A stretch of DNA of 64,000 nt. It comes from Acidobacteriota bacterium (GTDB taxonomy: Bacteria > Acidobacteriota > Blastocatellia > Pyrinomonadales > Pyrinomonadaceae). Below, in pieces: positions 1-10,070 of the stretch. The notes beneath the pieces are model-generated. The model was given only the letters and a program-made list of their open reading frames with translations, was not told the DNA's origin and searched no databases. The stretch's first letter is position 1. Every line of letters starts with the position of its first letter. The DNA is taken from the NCBI GenBank assembly GCA_020199835.1, contig JAIVJV010000009.1, positions 1,054,001 to 1,118,000 on the forward strand, given 5' to 3'. The translations under genes and the position numbers were made by a program.

Positions 1-111
1 AGTCTTCGAGCGCGCTGCCAGGTGTGCGGATCGGCTCCGTTGACGTGTCAATAACCATGTTTCTGAGGATAGCGCACCGCCGAACAAATCAGCTACTATC
101 GCGTCCCAGCT

Positions 112-1326
112 ATGACCATCCCGGAAATGCCGATGACGATAGAGGAACAACTCACTTACCTCGCCAAAGGAACCGTCGAGATCATTCGCGACACGGAGTT
201 GCGCGCGAAGCTCGAAAAGTCCGCGAAGACCCGCAAGCCTTTGCGTGTGAAACTCGGCGCTGATCCAACCGCGCCCGACATTCATCTCGGGCACACGGTC
301 GTGATTCGCAAACTGCGCGCGTTTCAGGAGTTGGGCCACACCGCGATCTTTCTCGTCGGCGACTTTACCGGCATGATCGGCGACCCTTCAGGCAAGAGCG
401 CGACGCGCCCGCAGCTCACGCGCGATGAGATCAACGCGAACGCCGAAACCTACAAGCAACAGATCTTCAAACTGCTCGACCCCGAGAAGACGGTTATCGA
501 GTTTAACTCGCACTGGATGGACACGCTGGGCTCGGCAGGTTTTCTGCGGCTCTCATCGCACGTCACCGTCAGGCAGATTCTTGAGCGCGATGATTTTCAA
601 CAGCGGCTGGAAGCAAATCGTCCGCTCGCATTGCACGAAGTGATGTACCCACTCGTGATGGCCTACGACTCTGTCGCGTTGGAGGCAGACGTCGAACTCG
701 GCGGCACGGACCAGAAGTTCAATTTGCTGATGGGCCGCAACCTGCAACGCGAGTACGGACAGGAATCGCAGATCGCGATGATCACGCCGTTGCTGGAAGG
801 CACGGACGGCGTGCAGAAGATGTCGAAGAGTTTGGGAAACTACATCGGCATCAACGAGCCGCCGCAGGAGATCTTCGGCAAGGTGATGTCGATCAGCGAT
901 GAGTTGATGTGGCGCTACTACGAACTGTGCACGGATCTTTCGCTGCCGGAGATCGAGCGGTTGAAAACGAGTGAGCGTAACCCACGCGACACGAAGGTCG
1001 AGTTGGCAAAGAAGATCGTGGCGGATTTTTACTCGGAAGCTGCGGGACGGCAAGCTGAGGAGCAGTTCAATTTGATGTTTCGGAGCAAGCAGGCGCCGGA
1101 TGATGTTGAAGAACGCTCGGTCGCTGCTGGTCCATGGAAGCTGCCGCGGTTGTTGGTTGAGCTTCAGCTCGCGCCGTCAATGGCTGAAGCGCGGCGATTG
1201 ATTGAGCAGGGTGGCGTTTACGTCGATGGTGAACGAGCGCCGCAAGCTGATCTTGAGGTGAGCGCCGAGCGGAGTTTTCTGCTTCAAGTCGGGAAGCGCC
1301 GGTTTGTTCGAGTAAGAGGGAGTTGA
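112..1326 (+). CDS. tyrS: Tyrosyl-tRNA synthetase
   Basis: Class I aminoacyl-tRNA synthetase that charges tRNA-Tyr in the cytoplasm. At 404 residues it has the normal bacterial length. The ATP-binding HIGH-type motif reads HLGH at residues 58-61, in the context DPTAPDIHLGHT, and the second signature KMSKS is exact at residues 236-240. The C-terminal 60 residues look like an S4 RNA-binding domain (ARRLIEQGGVYVDG). The start is not fixed by a ribosome site: ATG at 112, 127 and 133 are all possible, and 133 begins right before the conserved EEQLTYL. The gene is followed after 17 bases by an RDD membrane protein gene on the same strand. The family assignment is secure. Confidence 0.96.
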   Translation: MTIPEMPMTIEEQLTYLAKGTVEIIRDTELRAKLEKSAKTRKPLRVKLGADPTAPDIHLGHTVVIRKLRAFQELGHTAIFLVGDFTGMIGDPSGKSATRPQLTRDEINANAETYKQQIFKLLDPEKTVIEFNSHWMDTLGSAGFLRLSSHVTVRQILERDDFQQRLEANRPLALHEVMYPLVMAYDSVALEADVELGGTDQKFNLLMGRNLQREYGQESQIAMITPLLEGTDGVQKMSKSLGNYIGINEPPQEIFGKVMSISDELMWRYYELCTDLSLPEIERLKTSERNPRDTKVELAKKIVADFYSEAAGRQAEEQFNLMFRSKQAPDDVEERSVAAGPWKLPRLLVELQLAPSMAEARRLIEQGGVYVDGERAPQADLEVSAERSFLLQVGKRRFVRVRGS

Positions 1327-1343
1327 ATTAAAACCAAAAAAGA

Positions 1344-2171
1344 GTGTCCGCAAGCGTAGCCACCGAAGAAATCTTAATAATTGAGACGCCGGAACGTGTG
1401 CCGTTGCACTTCGCGCTCGCGTCGATCGGCAACCGCTTTCTCGCGTGCGCGCTCGATCACACGATTCAAGGCCTCGTTCTGGTGCTCATTTTCGTCACCG
1501 GCCTAATTATCGCGAACGCTTCCAGTGCCACTCTCGAAACCGCGGTCTTCAGCGCACCGAAGTGGGTCTACGCCGTAATGATCATCCTCATCTTTCTCAC
1601 GTTCTCCGGTTACTTCGCGTTCTTCGAATGGCTCTGGAGCGGGCAAACACCCGGCAAGCGCTGGATGAAGCTGCGCGTGATCCGCGAGGACGGCCGGCCC
1701 ATAACTTTTTGGGAAGCCGCGGTGCGCAATTTGATTCGCACGCTCGACATGATGCCCGCGCCGTTTTATTCAATCGGCCTGATCAGCGTCTTCGTGACCG
1801 GCCGCGATCAGCGCGTGGGAGACATGGTTGCCGGAACCGTCGTTGTGCGCGAACGCGAGGCGGAAGCGCCCGCGTTTACCGCAGTGTTTGCGAGCCCGGT
1901 GAGCGATCCCGCGCTGCGCCGCTCGTTCAAACCGGTCGACTTCACCGCGAACCTGAACAGCTTGACTGAAGCCGAGATCCAGGTGGTGGAAACGTTCCTG
2001 CGCCGCCGCTGGGATCTTCCGGACGTGCCGCGGCAATGGATGGCGTGGCGAGTGGCGTTACCGATACTTTTCAAAATCCGTCCGACCTACGACCTGGCAA
2101 CCTTTACCTATGAAGGGTTCCTCGAAGAGCTTTTGCATCGCTATCTTCGAGACCATCGATTTAGCGCGTGA
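1344..2171 (+). CDS. RDD family membrane protein
   Basis: A 275-residue membrane protein with a GTG start. An RDD domain covers about residues 20-170: the first helix contains NRFLACALDH, two further hydrophobic segments follow (about 60-80 and 85-100), and the conserved SGQTPGKRWMKLRV motif lies at about 100-115. The C-terminal 100 residues are soluble and have no feature I recognise. RDD proteins are poorly characterised; some have been linked to transport or ion homeostasis. It lies 17 bases after tyrS and ends just before the thiolase gene, so the three may be cotranscribed. The family is clear and the function is not. Confidence 0.85.
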   Translation: MSASVATEEILIIETPERVPLHFALASIGNRFLACALDHTIQGLVLVLIFVTGLIIANASSATLETAVFSAPKWVYAVMIILIFLTFSGYFAFFEWLWSGQTPGKRWMKLRVIREDGRPITFWEAAVRNLIRTLDMMPAPFYSIGLISVFVTGRDQRVGDMVAGTVVVREREAEAPAFTAVFASPVSDPALRRSFKPVDFTANLNSLTEAEIQVVETFLRRRWDLPDVPRQWMAWRVALPILFKIRPTYDLATFTYEGFLEELLHRYLRDHRFSA

Positions 2172-2212
2172 TAAGATCGGCGAGACGGATCACAGGATAC
2201 AGAGGGATAAAA

Positions 2213-3394
<1,182 letters not shown>

Positions 3395-3406
3395 CTCGCG
3401 TGTAAT

Positions 3407-3430
3407 GGACAGGCCGGAGACGGCTTGTCC
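3407..3430 (+). terminator. Hairpin terminator after thiolase
   Basis: GGACAGGCC pairs with GGCTTGTCC around a six-base loop, nine pairs with one G:U, followed by AACTTTTCC. It lies 13 bases after the thiolase stop codon. Confidence 0.6.
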
Positions 3431-3808
3431 AACTTTTCCAATAAATCCAAATTCTTGAGTGAGTTTCGGCGACGAGGTGGGATTGGTGAACTAGTTAACT
3501 ATTGGGATGAATCGCCTTGTCCGTGACCGCAACCGCAACACCTATTCGGCACAGCTATTGCGAATTTTACGCGCGATAAAATGAACCGATTTGCGTTGCG
3601 ATTACTCAGCTCACTTATTTCACGAAGATTTAATAGCTTCAATCATCACTTAGACTTGCGGAAGGCGAGGCAAGCGTGATAGAAGCTGCATCTTGCTTGA
3701 ATAGCCATTTTCCATTCCTTCTGAAGTTGATTCAGGAACAAACAAACTCGGCTAAACATCAGCGCCGCCCGCTGGGCTGACGCGCCTTGGATCGTTAACT
3801 CATTGCCT
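3431..3808. other. Intergenic region before TonB receptor 1
   Basis: About 380 bases between the thiolase terminator and the ribosome site of the receptor. It is less GC-rich than its flanks. I see no convincing gene and no promoter with good spacing. A ten-base palindrome, TAGTTAACTA, lies near 3493. The region is probably a long 5' leader and promoter for the receptor gene. Confidence 0.4.
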
Positions 3809-3823
3809 AAGGAGTTCCCCAGT

Positions 3824-6800
3824 ATGTCGAAAATCATAAAGTTTTCTTTTGCAGGCCTGCTGGTGCTCGCCCTCTGCGCCGTCGCGTTGGCGCAGTCGAC
3901 GACCACCGGTGCAATAGGCGGCGTAGTGACCAATCCAAACAAGGAGGTTGTGCCCGGCGCTTCGGTGTCGGTCAAGAACCTCGAAACGAACAAGGAAGAA
4001 ACGGCTACCACCGATGACACCGGACGTTTCAAAGTCGCCAACTTGCAGCCCGGGAGATACTCCGTAACGGTTAACTCGTCCGGTTTTAGTCCGATGGTTA
4101 GCGAGAACGTGATCGTGGAAATCGGTCGCGAAACGCCGTTGGAAGTTTCACTCTCGGTCGGCCCGGTTACGGGATCGGTTGACGTCAGTGCTGAGGCACC
4201 GGTTATCAACACCACCCAGCAGGACTTCTCGACCAACATCAACCAGACGTCGATCAACGAGCTCCCGATCAACGGACGCCGCTGGTCCAACTTCGCCCTG
4301 TTGACTCCAGGCGCGGTACCCGATGGCAATTTTGGTTTGATCAGCTTCCGCGGTATTTCCGGTCTGCTGAACAACAACACCATCGACGGCGGCGACAACA
4401 ACCAGGCGTTCTTCGCTGAAGAGCGCGGCCGCACGCGTATCAGCTACTCTGTCAGCCAGGCAGCGATTCGCGAGTTTCAGGTCAACACTTCGAGCTACTC
4501 AGCCGAGTACGGACGTTCCGCCGGTGGCGTGGTCAACGCGATCACGAAGAGCGGTACGAACGACTTCCACGGCGGCCTCTTTTACTATCAGCGCAACAAC
4601 AAGTGGGGCGCGCGCAATCCGCTCTCTACCATTCAGCAGCAGATCAACGGCGTCTTTACGCCAGTGGGCTTCAAGCCGGAAGATGTGCGCCATCAGTTTG
4701 GAGGCACGATCGGCGGCCCGATCGTCAGAGACAAAGCGTTCTTCTTCTTCAGCTACGATCAGCAGAAACGGAACTTCCCTGGACTGGCCCGGTTTTCGTC
4801 TAACACCTTCCTGAACCTGAGCACCGCGACCCGAAACAGCATCATCGCGCGCGGCGTGACTGCGGCACAGATCGACAGCACGCTGAATTTTCTCAGTTCG
4901 CTCACAGGTCCCGTGCCCCGTACCGGCGATCAGAAACTTTTCCTGCCCAAAGTAGATTGGGTCATTAACGATAGAAACACGTTCACCATCAGCTATAACC
5001 GCTTGCGTTGGGAGTCGCCCGCGGGAGTTCAGACGCAGGCCACCAATACCCGCGCGGTTGACAACTTCGGCGACGACTTCGTTGAGATCGATGCCGTGAA
5101 CGTGAAATTGGCGTCAACTCTCAGCCCGACACTCTTAAATGAGTTTCGCATGCAGTGGGGCCGTGACAAGGAGACCCAGTTTAGTCAGGCACCAATTGCC
5201 GGCGAGCCAACAAATGCGCCGGGTGGACGTTCGCCACAGACTTTCATTCAAAACGGTCTGTCGTTCGGTATGCCTGAGTTTCTCGAGCGTGCCGCATTTC
5301 CTGATGAGCGGAGATGGCAGTTTGCCGATACGGTAACGCTGACGGCTGGCAATCACACGTTGAAATTCGGCGGCGACATTAACTTCGTTAAGGACGACAT
5401 CAACAACCTCCGCTTCCTGGGTGGCGAGTTTAACTACACAGGCAACACGGGCATCTCGGATTTCATCGTTGACTACGTCAACTTCCAATCCAACGGCGCG
5501 ATTCGCGCGTTGTCAAACGCGCCGAACGGAGACCTCGGGTTGTGCGTCGGTTCAACGCGTCGCGCCGGCAAGTGCTACGCCGGTAACTTCAACCAGGGAT
5601 TCGGTTTGTTGGGCCTGTCGATGAAGACCACCGATTTCAACTACTTTATCCAGGACGATTGGCGCGTTACGCCGCGATTCACTTTGAATCTGGGCTTGCG
5701 CTACGAGTATCAACGTAATCCGGATCCGGTCGCGCCGAACCCGCTCCTGCCGCAAACAAACAACACGGTTGATGACAGGAACAACTTTGGACCACGCATC
5801 GGTTTCGCTTACGACCTGACCGGCGACGCGAAAACGAGTGTCCGTGGTGGCTGGGGACTGTATTACGGTCGCGTGATTAACTCGACGATTTACAACACGC
5901 TGGTGAACACCGGCGTCGGCATCGACCAGGGGCAGCGCCAGTTTACAACCAGCGCCAACAATTTACCGGCAGCTTGTACTCAGGCGAATCCGGCGCTTAA
6001 CGCGAACAACTGCCCATTCTTGCCGATCTTCCCGAACCTGTTGCCTCCGTCGAACCCGCCGGTGGGCGCGGTGCAGTTCTTCGACGCTGATTTTCAACTC
6101 CCGCAGATTCATCAGTGGGACTTCATCTTCGAGCGGGAGATCGCGAGAAACACAGTTGTCTCCGCCTCATATCTGGGAAGCTTCGGCAATTCGTTGCCAA
6201 ACTTCGTCGATACCAATCTACCGGCGCCGGCACGGACCGTCGCGCTCAACGTAGTTGGTGGACCGTTTGGCGGTTCGACCTACTTGACGCCTTTGTTTGT
6301 TGGAGCGAGACCGGATACCCGTTTTGCGCAGCTTACGGAGATCCGCAGCGACGTGTACTCGAAGTATCATGCGCTGGTCTTGCAAGCTAACCGTCGTTTG
6401 ACCGCGGGCCTGCAATTCCAGACCAATTACACCTTGTCGCGCGCTTCGGACAACGGTCAGAGCTCGGTGACGTTCACGAGCAACAACCTGCCTTTAAACG
6501 CTTTCGATCAGCAAAACGAAGACGGATTGTCGAACTTCGATCGCAGACACAAATTTGTCGTGAGTGCCGTTTACAGTCCGAGTCCGTTTGCTGATGGTTT
6601 TGCGCGGCACATCTTCAACGGTTGGACGTTTGCGCCCATCCTTAATGCGTTCTCTGGAGCGAGATACACCGGAAACATCAGCGGCAACATCAATCCGCAG
6701 TCGTTCGGGTTCGCTTCCAATCAAACGCCGGGCAGCGGTGCGAATGGTTCGGGCGGTGCGAGCAGGTTCGGCCTGGTGCCCCGCAACTTCTTCAAGCAGC

Positions 6801-7048
6801 CGAAGATTTGGTACGTTGACGCCAGGCTTTCTCGCCGCTTCAACATCACTGAAGGCACGAACCTCGAGTTGCTCGTAGAAGGCTTCAACGTATTCAACCG
6901 TACGCAGGTGACACTCGTGCAAACCACGATGTACAACTTGTCCGGCAACACGCTGACCTTCAACGCTCCGTTCGCCAGTACCACTGGCGCGGATAGCACG
7001 TTGTTCCGCGAGCGGCAGGTGCAGTTTGCAGCACGATTCGAGTTCTAA
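3824..7048 (+). CDS. TonB-dependent receptor with carboxypeptidase-regulatory domain (1)
   Basis: Outer-membrane beta-barrel receptor of the Oar-like type, 1074 residues. The order is a signal peptide (residues 1-24, ending in ALAQ), a CarboxypepD_reg domain (about 27-105: TGAIGGVVTNPNKEVVPGASV), a plug domain (about 120-260, with GGVVNAITKSGTNDFHGG) and a long barrel. The chain ends in aromatic RFEF, as outer-membrane proteins do. ATG 3824 is chosen because AAGGAG lies ten bases upstream and a signal peptide starts there. Such receptors take up large substrates with energy from TonB/ExbBD, which are not in this window. The ligand is unknown. The gene ends facing the rhodanese gene, with a strong hairpin between them. 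Confidence 0.92.
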   Translation: MSKIIKFSFAGLLVLALCAVALAQSTTTGAIGGVVTNPNKEVVPGASVSVKNLETNKEETATTDDTGRFKVANLQPGRYSVTVNSSGFSPMVSENVIVEIGRETPLEVSLSVGPVTGSVDVSAEAPVINTTQQDFSTNINQTSINELPINGRRWSNFALLTPGAVPDGNFGLISFRGISGLLNNNTIDGGDNNQAFFAEERGRTRISYSVSQAAIREFQVNTSSYSAEYGRSAGGVVNAITKSGTNDFHGGLFYYQRNNKWGARNPLSTIQQQINGVFTPVGFKPEDVRHQFGGTIGGPIVRDKAFFFFSYDQQKRNFPGLARFSSNTFLNLSTATRNSIIARGVTAAQIDSTLNFLSSLTGPVPRTGDQKLFLPKVDWVINDRNTFTISYNRLRWESPAGVQTQATNTRAVDNFGDDFVEIDAVNVKLASTLSPTLLNEFRMQWGRDKETQFSQAPIAGEPTNAPGGRSPQTFIQNGLSFGMPEFLERAAFPDERRWQFADTVTLTAGNHTLKFGGDINFVKDDINNLRFLGGEFNYTGNTGISDFIVDYVNFQSNGAIRALSNAPNGDLGLCVGSTRRAGKCYAGNFNQGFGLLGLSMKTTDFNYFIQDDWRVTPRFTLNLGLRYEYQRNPDPVAPNPLLPQTNNTVDDRNNFGPRIGFAYDLTGDAKTSVRGGWGLYYGRVINSTIYNTLVNTGVGIDQGQRQFTTSANNLPAACTQANPALNANNCPFLPIFPNLLPPSNPPVGAVQFFDADFQLPQIHQWDFIFEREIARNTVVSASYLGSFGNSLPNFVDTNLPAPARTVALNVVGGPFGGSTYLTPLFVGARPDTRFAQLTEIRSDVYSKYHALVLQANRRLTAGLQFQTNYTLSRASDNGQSSVTFTSNNLPLNAFDQQNEDGLSNFDRRHKFVVSAVYSPSPFADGFARHIFNGWTFAPILNAFSGARYTGNISGNINPQSFGFASNQTPGSGANGSGGASRFGLVPRNFFKQPKIWYVDARLSRRFNITEGTNLELLVEGFNVFNRTQVTLVQTTMYNLSGNTLTFNAPFASTTGADSTLFRERQVQFAARFEF

Positions 7049-7058
7049 ACTACCTTTT

Positions 7059-7101
7059 CCACAGATTACACAGATTCACTCCGAATCTGTGTAATCTGTG
7101 G
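7059..7101. repeat. Palindromic hairpin repeat, copy 1
   Basis: Two perfectly complementary 18-base arms (7059-7076 and 7084-7101) separated by seven bases. The left arm begins CCACAGATTAC. It lies between two convergent genes and probably ends transcription of both. The left arm and loop supply the stop codon, and the right arm the last codons, of the rhodanese gene. Related copies lie at 27924-27960 and 32835-32873. Confidence 0.85.
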
Positions 7102-7450
7102 CTTCTTTCCACGCCTTCCACCCGCCGGCCATTGAAAACACGTTCGTGTAACCCATTTTCTGAATCGCGTCCGTCGCCAGCGCCGAGCGATAACCGCCGC
7201 CACAGTACAGAATCAACTCCGCATCCTTATCCGGCACGGTCCTCTCGATGTCGCGTTCAATGATCCCTTTGCCAAGATGGATCGCGCCCGCGGCGTATGC
7301 TTCGTTCCATTCGTGGTCTTCGCGCACGTCGATGAGTTTCACGTCCCTGTTTTCGCGCATTCGTTGCTGAGTTTCCGCGACCGTTATCTCGCGAACACGG
7401 CTTTTCGCGTCGTTCACGAGGTTTAGAAATCCTTCCGAGTGTTCCATCAA
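7076..7450 (-). CDS. Rhodanese-like domain protein
   Basis: Single-domain sulfurtransferase of 124 residues. The rhodanese fold is seen from VKLIDVREDHEWNEAYAAGAIHLGKG (about residues 33-60) to the active-site loop LILYCGGGYRSA (about 78-90), with the catalytic Cys in CGGGYRS. It could transfer sulfane sulfur or act as a general thiol enzyme; the substrate is not evident. The last residues, ATDYTDSE, and the stop codon are read out of the hairpin repeat, so the natural C-terminus has probably been extended by the repeat. The gene stands alone and is divergent from the lpd operon. Confidence 0.85.
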   Translation of the reverse strand: MMEHSEGFLNLVNDAKSRVREITVAETQQRMRENRDVKLIDVREDHEWNEAYAAGAIHLGKGIIERDIERTVPDKDAELILYCGGGYRSALATDAIQKMGYTNVFSMAGGWKAWKEATDYTDSE

Positions 7451-7471
7451 CTAGTCCTCAAGTGTCGGTTT

Positions 7472-7500
7472 TTGTTAAGGGGCTGCTGAATGATTATAAT
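7472..7500 (+). promoter_or_regulatory. Sigma-70-like promoter for the 2-oxo acid dehydrogenase operon
   Basis: TTGTTA at 7472-7477 and a perfect TATAAT at 7495-7500 are separated by 17 bases. The lpd start codon is 51 bases further on. This is the best-looking promoter in the window. Confidence 0.65.
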
Positions 7501-7550
7501 GCCCGGTCTTTCAGCACTTATCACTGGTCTAAGAGGGGACTCCTAATAAA

Positions 7551-8957
7551 TTGGGCAACGAACAGTTTGACGTGACGATCATTGGCAGCGGTCCAGGAGG
7601 CTATGTAGCTGCCATTCGCGCCGGTCAGTTTGGACTTAAGGCAGCAATCGTCGAAAAGGATACGCGATTGGGCGGCACTTGCACCTTGCGCGGATGCATT
7701 CCCACCAAGCAGATGTTGATGTCCGCGCACGTTTACGAACAGATGCAGCACGCTGCTGACTTCGGCGTCCAGGCTTCAGGGATTCAGCTCGCTTTTGCCG
7801 ACGTGCAGAAACGAAAAGACAAGGTCGTGTTGAAGAACTCGAAGGGCATCGAGTACCTGATGAAGAAAAACAAGGTGACGGTGTTCAAAGGCACCGGCAA
7901 ACTCGCGTTGCCCGGACGTGTGGAAGTCACCGATGCGGACGGAAAGACGCAGACGCTGCAAACGAAGAACATCATTATCGCGACCGGTTCCGTCGTGCGG
8001 CCGATTCCGGGATTCGAAACTGACGGCAAGAAGATCGTCAACAGCGATCACATTCTCGAGTTGAAGGATGTGCCGAAGTCGCTGATCGTGATGGGCTCGG
8101 GCGCGGTTGGAGTCGAGTTTGCTTCGGTATATTCGCGTTTTGGGGCTGACACGACCATCGTCGAACTGTTGCCGCGGATGGTGCCGCTGGAAGACGAAGA
8201 AGTTTCGAAAGAACTCGAACGCAGTTTTCGCAAACGCGGTATCAAGTCAATTCTCGATACAAAGCTCGAACAGATGGAGAAGACTCCGACGGGCGTGAAA
8301 GTCACCGGCAAGAACGGCAAAGGCGAGACGGTGAGTCTCGAAGCAGAGATGCTGCTGGTCGCCGTCGGCCGCATGCCTTACACGCAGGGACTCGGTCTCG
8401 AAGGAACGAAGATCAAAGTCGAAAAGGGGTTTATTCAGGTTGACGAGTTTCAGCAGACGGCCGAGAAGGGCGTCTATGCAATCGGCGACGTCGTGCCGAC
8501 GCCGCTATTGGCCCACCTCGCGTCGAAAGAAGGCATTGTCGCGGTTGAACATCTTGCGGGACGAAAAGACGTGCGCCCAATCAATCTGCGGCTCGTGCCA
8601 AACTGCACTTACTGCGATCCCGAGATCGGCTCGGTGGGGTTGACGGAAGCGAGGGCGAAAGAGCAGGGCTATGACGTGAAGGTCGGCCGTTTTCCGTTCT
8701 CGGCTTCGGGCAAGGCGCGCATCATCGGCGAGGAAGAAGGTTTTGTAAAGATCGTCAGTGAGAAGAAGTATGACGAGATTCTCGGCGTGCACATCATTGG
8801 TCCACACGCCACGGAATTGATTGCCGAAGCGTGTGTGGCGATGCAACTCGAATCGACCGCGGACGAACTCGGCCGCACGATGCATGCGCACCCAACGATC
8901 TCCGAAGCGGTGATGGAAGCTGCCGAAGGCGTTCACGATCTCGCAGTGCACATTTAA
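7551..8957 (+). CDS. lpdA: Dihydrolipoyl dehydrogenase (E3)
   Basis: Flavoprotein disulfide oxidoreductase, 468 residues, that reoxidises the dihydrolipoyl groups of 2-oxo acid dehydrogenase complexes with NAD+. An N-terminal FAD-binding motif (VTIIGSGPGGYVAA) is followed by the redox pair Cys44-Cys49 in GGTCTLRGCIPTK, an NAD-binding GSGAVGVEFASVYSRFG near 183-198, and the dimer-interface HAHPTISEA near 444-452 with the catalytic His. The start codon is TTG, preceded by AGAGGGG; no in-frame ATG is available nearby. It is the first gene of the operon with E1 alpha, E1 beta and E2. Confidence 0.95.
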   Translation: MGNEQFDVTIIGSGPGGYVAAIRAGQFGLKAAIVEKDTRLGGTCTLRGCIPTKQMLMSAHVYEQMQHAADFGVQASGIQLAFADVQKRKDKVVLKNSKGIEYLMKKNKVTVFKGTGKLALPGRVEVTDADGKTQTLQTKNIIIATGSVVRPIPGFETDGKKIVNSDHILELKDVPKSLIVMGSGAVGVEFASVYSRFGADTTIVELLPRMVPLEDEEVSKELERSFRKRGIKSILDTKLEQMEKTPTGVKVTGKNGKGETVSLEAEMLLVAVGRMPYTQGLGLEGTKIKVEKGFIQVDEFQQTAEKGVYAIGDVVPTPLLAHLASKEGIVAVEHLAGRKDVRPINLRLVPNCTYCDPEIGSVGLTEARAKEQGYDVKVGRFPFSASGKARIIGEEEGFVKIVSEKKYDEILGVHIIGPHATELIAEACVAMQLESTADELGRTMHAHPTISEAVMEAAEGVHDLAVHI

Positions 8958-8992
8958 CTTGTTAATCCGTGTTTGGTTTTTCTGACGCTTCT

Positions 8993-10069
8993 ATGGACCA
9001 AATCAACACAAAATATGGACCGCGGAAGGCGCCCGAGGGGCAGCCGCTCACCTGTACAACTGAAACCACGCTCAAGCCCGAACAGCTTCTCGAACTGTAT
9101 CGTTATCTGAAGCTCACACGCCTTGTCGAAGAACGGCTCGTCAATCTTTATCGCCAGACAAAAGTCGTCGGCGGCGTGTTTCGTTCGCTCGGCCAGGAAG
9201 CAACGGCCGTGGGCTCTGCATACGCGCTGCAGCCGGAGGATTTCATCACGCCGTTGATTCGCGATCTCGGTGCGGTGCTGGTCAAAGGCATTCGCCCGCG
9301 CGAAATCTTCGCGCAGTACATGGCGAAGGCGTGGGGACCATCCGGCGGCAGGGATCTGAACATTCACTTCGGCGACATGCAGAAGGGCTTCATTGGTCCA
9401 ATCTCCCATCTGGGCGACATGATTCCAGTGATGACGGGCATTCTGCTCGGCGCGCGGTTTCAAAAGAAGAACTTCGTCGGCATCGCCTACATCGGCGACG
9501 GCGGCATGAGCACCGGCGCGTTTCACGAGGGACTCAACTTCGCCGCCGTGCAGCGCTTGCCGTTGATTGTTGTGGCAGAGCACAACCACTATGCCTATTC
9601 AACGCCAACCAGCCTGCAAACCGCAGTCAAAGATTTAGCGGAAAAAGCTGCGGGTTACGGTATTCCCGCTCACATCGTGGACGGCAACGACGTCATCGCG
9701 TGTTATGAAGTGACCAAACTCGCCGCCGATTATGCGCGCCGCGGTAATGGCGCCGTGCTGATCGAAGCAAAAACGTATCGTCGCAAAGGCCACGCGGAGC
9801 ATGACGATCAACGTTACGTCGGAGCGGGCGAAATCGAGTGGTGGGAGCAGAACAACGATCCGGTAGATCGGTTTGAAAAATATTTGCTCGAAAGCGGCGT
9901 TACGCAGCCACAGCTCGACACTATTACAGCAGATGTCGTGCGCGAAATTGACGAAGATTGCGCGTGGGCCGAGTCGTCGCCGATGCCTGAACCAGAGCAG
10001 GCAGCCTATAACGTTTTTGACAACAGCATCGTATCGCCCTCTTTTCGTCCGAAAGTTTTAGAGTCATAA
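8993..10069 (+). CDS. 2-oxo acid dehydrogenase E1 component, alpha subunit
   Basis: Thiamine-diphosphate-dependent E1 alpha subunit, 358 residues from ATG 8993; an in-frame GTG at 8969 would add eight. The thiamine diphosphate/Mg motif begins GDGGMSTGAFHEG and ends about 30 residues later in AEHNHYA. The YRQTKVVGGVFRSLGQEA stretch is typical of the family. With the E1 beta, E2 and E3 genes alongside, it decarboxylates a 2-oxo acid and passes the acyl group to the E2 lipoyl arm. Pyruvate and branched-chain 2-oxo acids are both possible substrates, and sequence alone does not decide. Confidence 0.9.
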   Translation: MDQINTKYGPRKAPEGQPLTCTTETTLKPEQLLELYRYLKLTRLVEERLVNLYRQTKVVGGVFRSLGQEATAVGSAYALQPEDFITPLIRDLGAVLVKGIRPREIFAQYMAKAWGPSGGRDLNIHFGDMQKGFIGPISHLGDMIPVMTGILLGARFQKKNFVGIAYIGDGGMSTGAFHEGLNFAAVQRLPLIVVAEHNHYAYSTPTSLQTAVKDLAEKAAGYGIPAHIVDGNDVIACYEVTKLAADYARRGNGAVLIEAKTYRRKGHAEHDDQRYVGAGEIEWWEQNNDPVDRFEKYLLESGVTQPQLDTITADVVREIDEDCAWAESSPMPEPEQAAYNVFDNSIVSPSFRPKVLES

Positions 10070-10070
10070 C

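Noticed and set aside
3646..4434. 262-residue minus-strand frame across the start of TonB receptor 1
   Set aside because: It overlaps a well-supported gene and has no recognisable domain.
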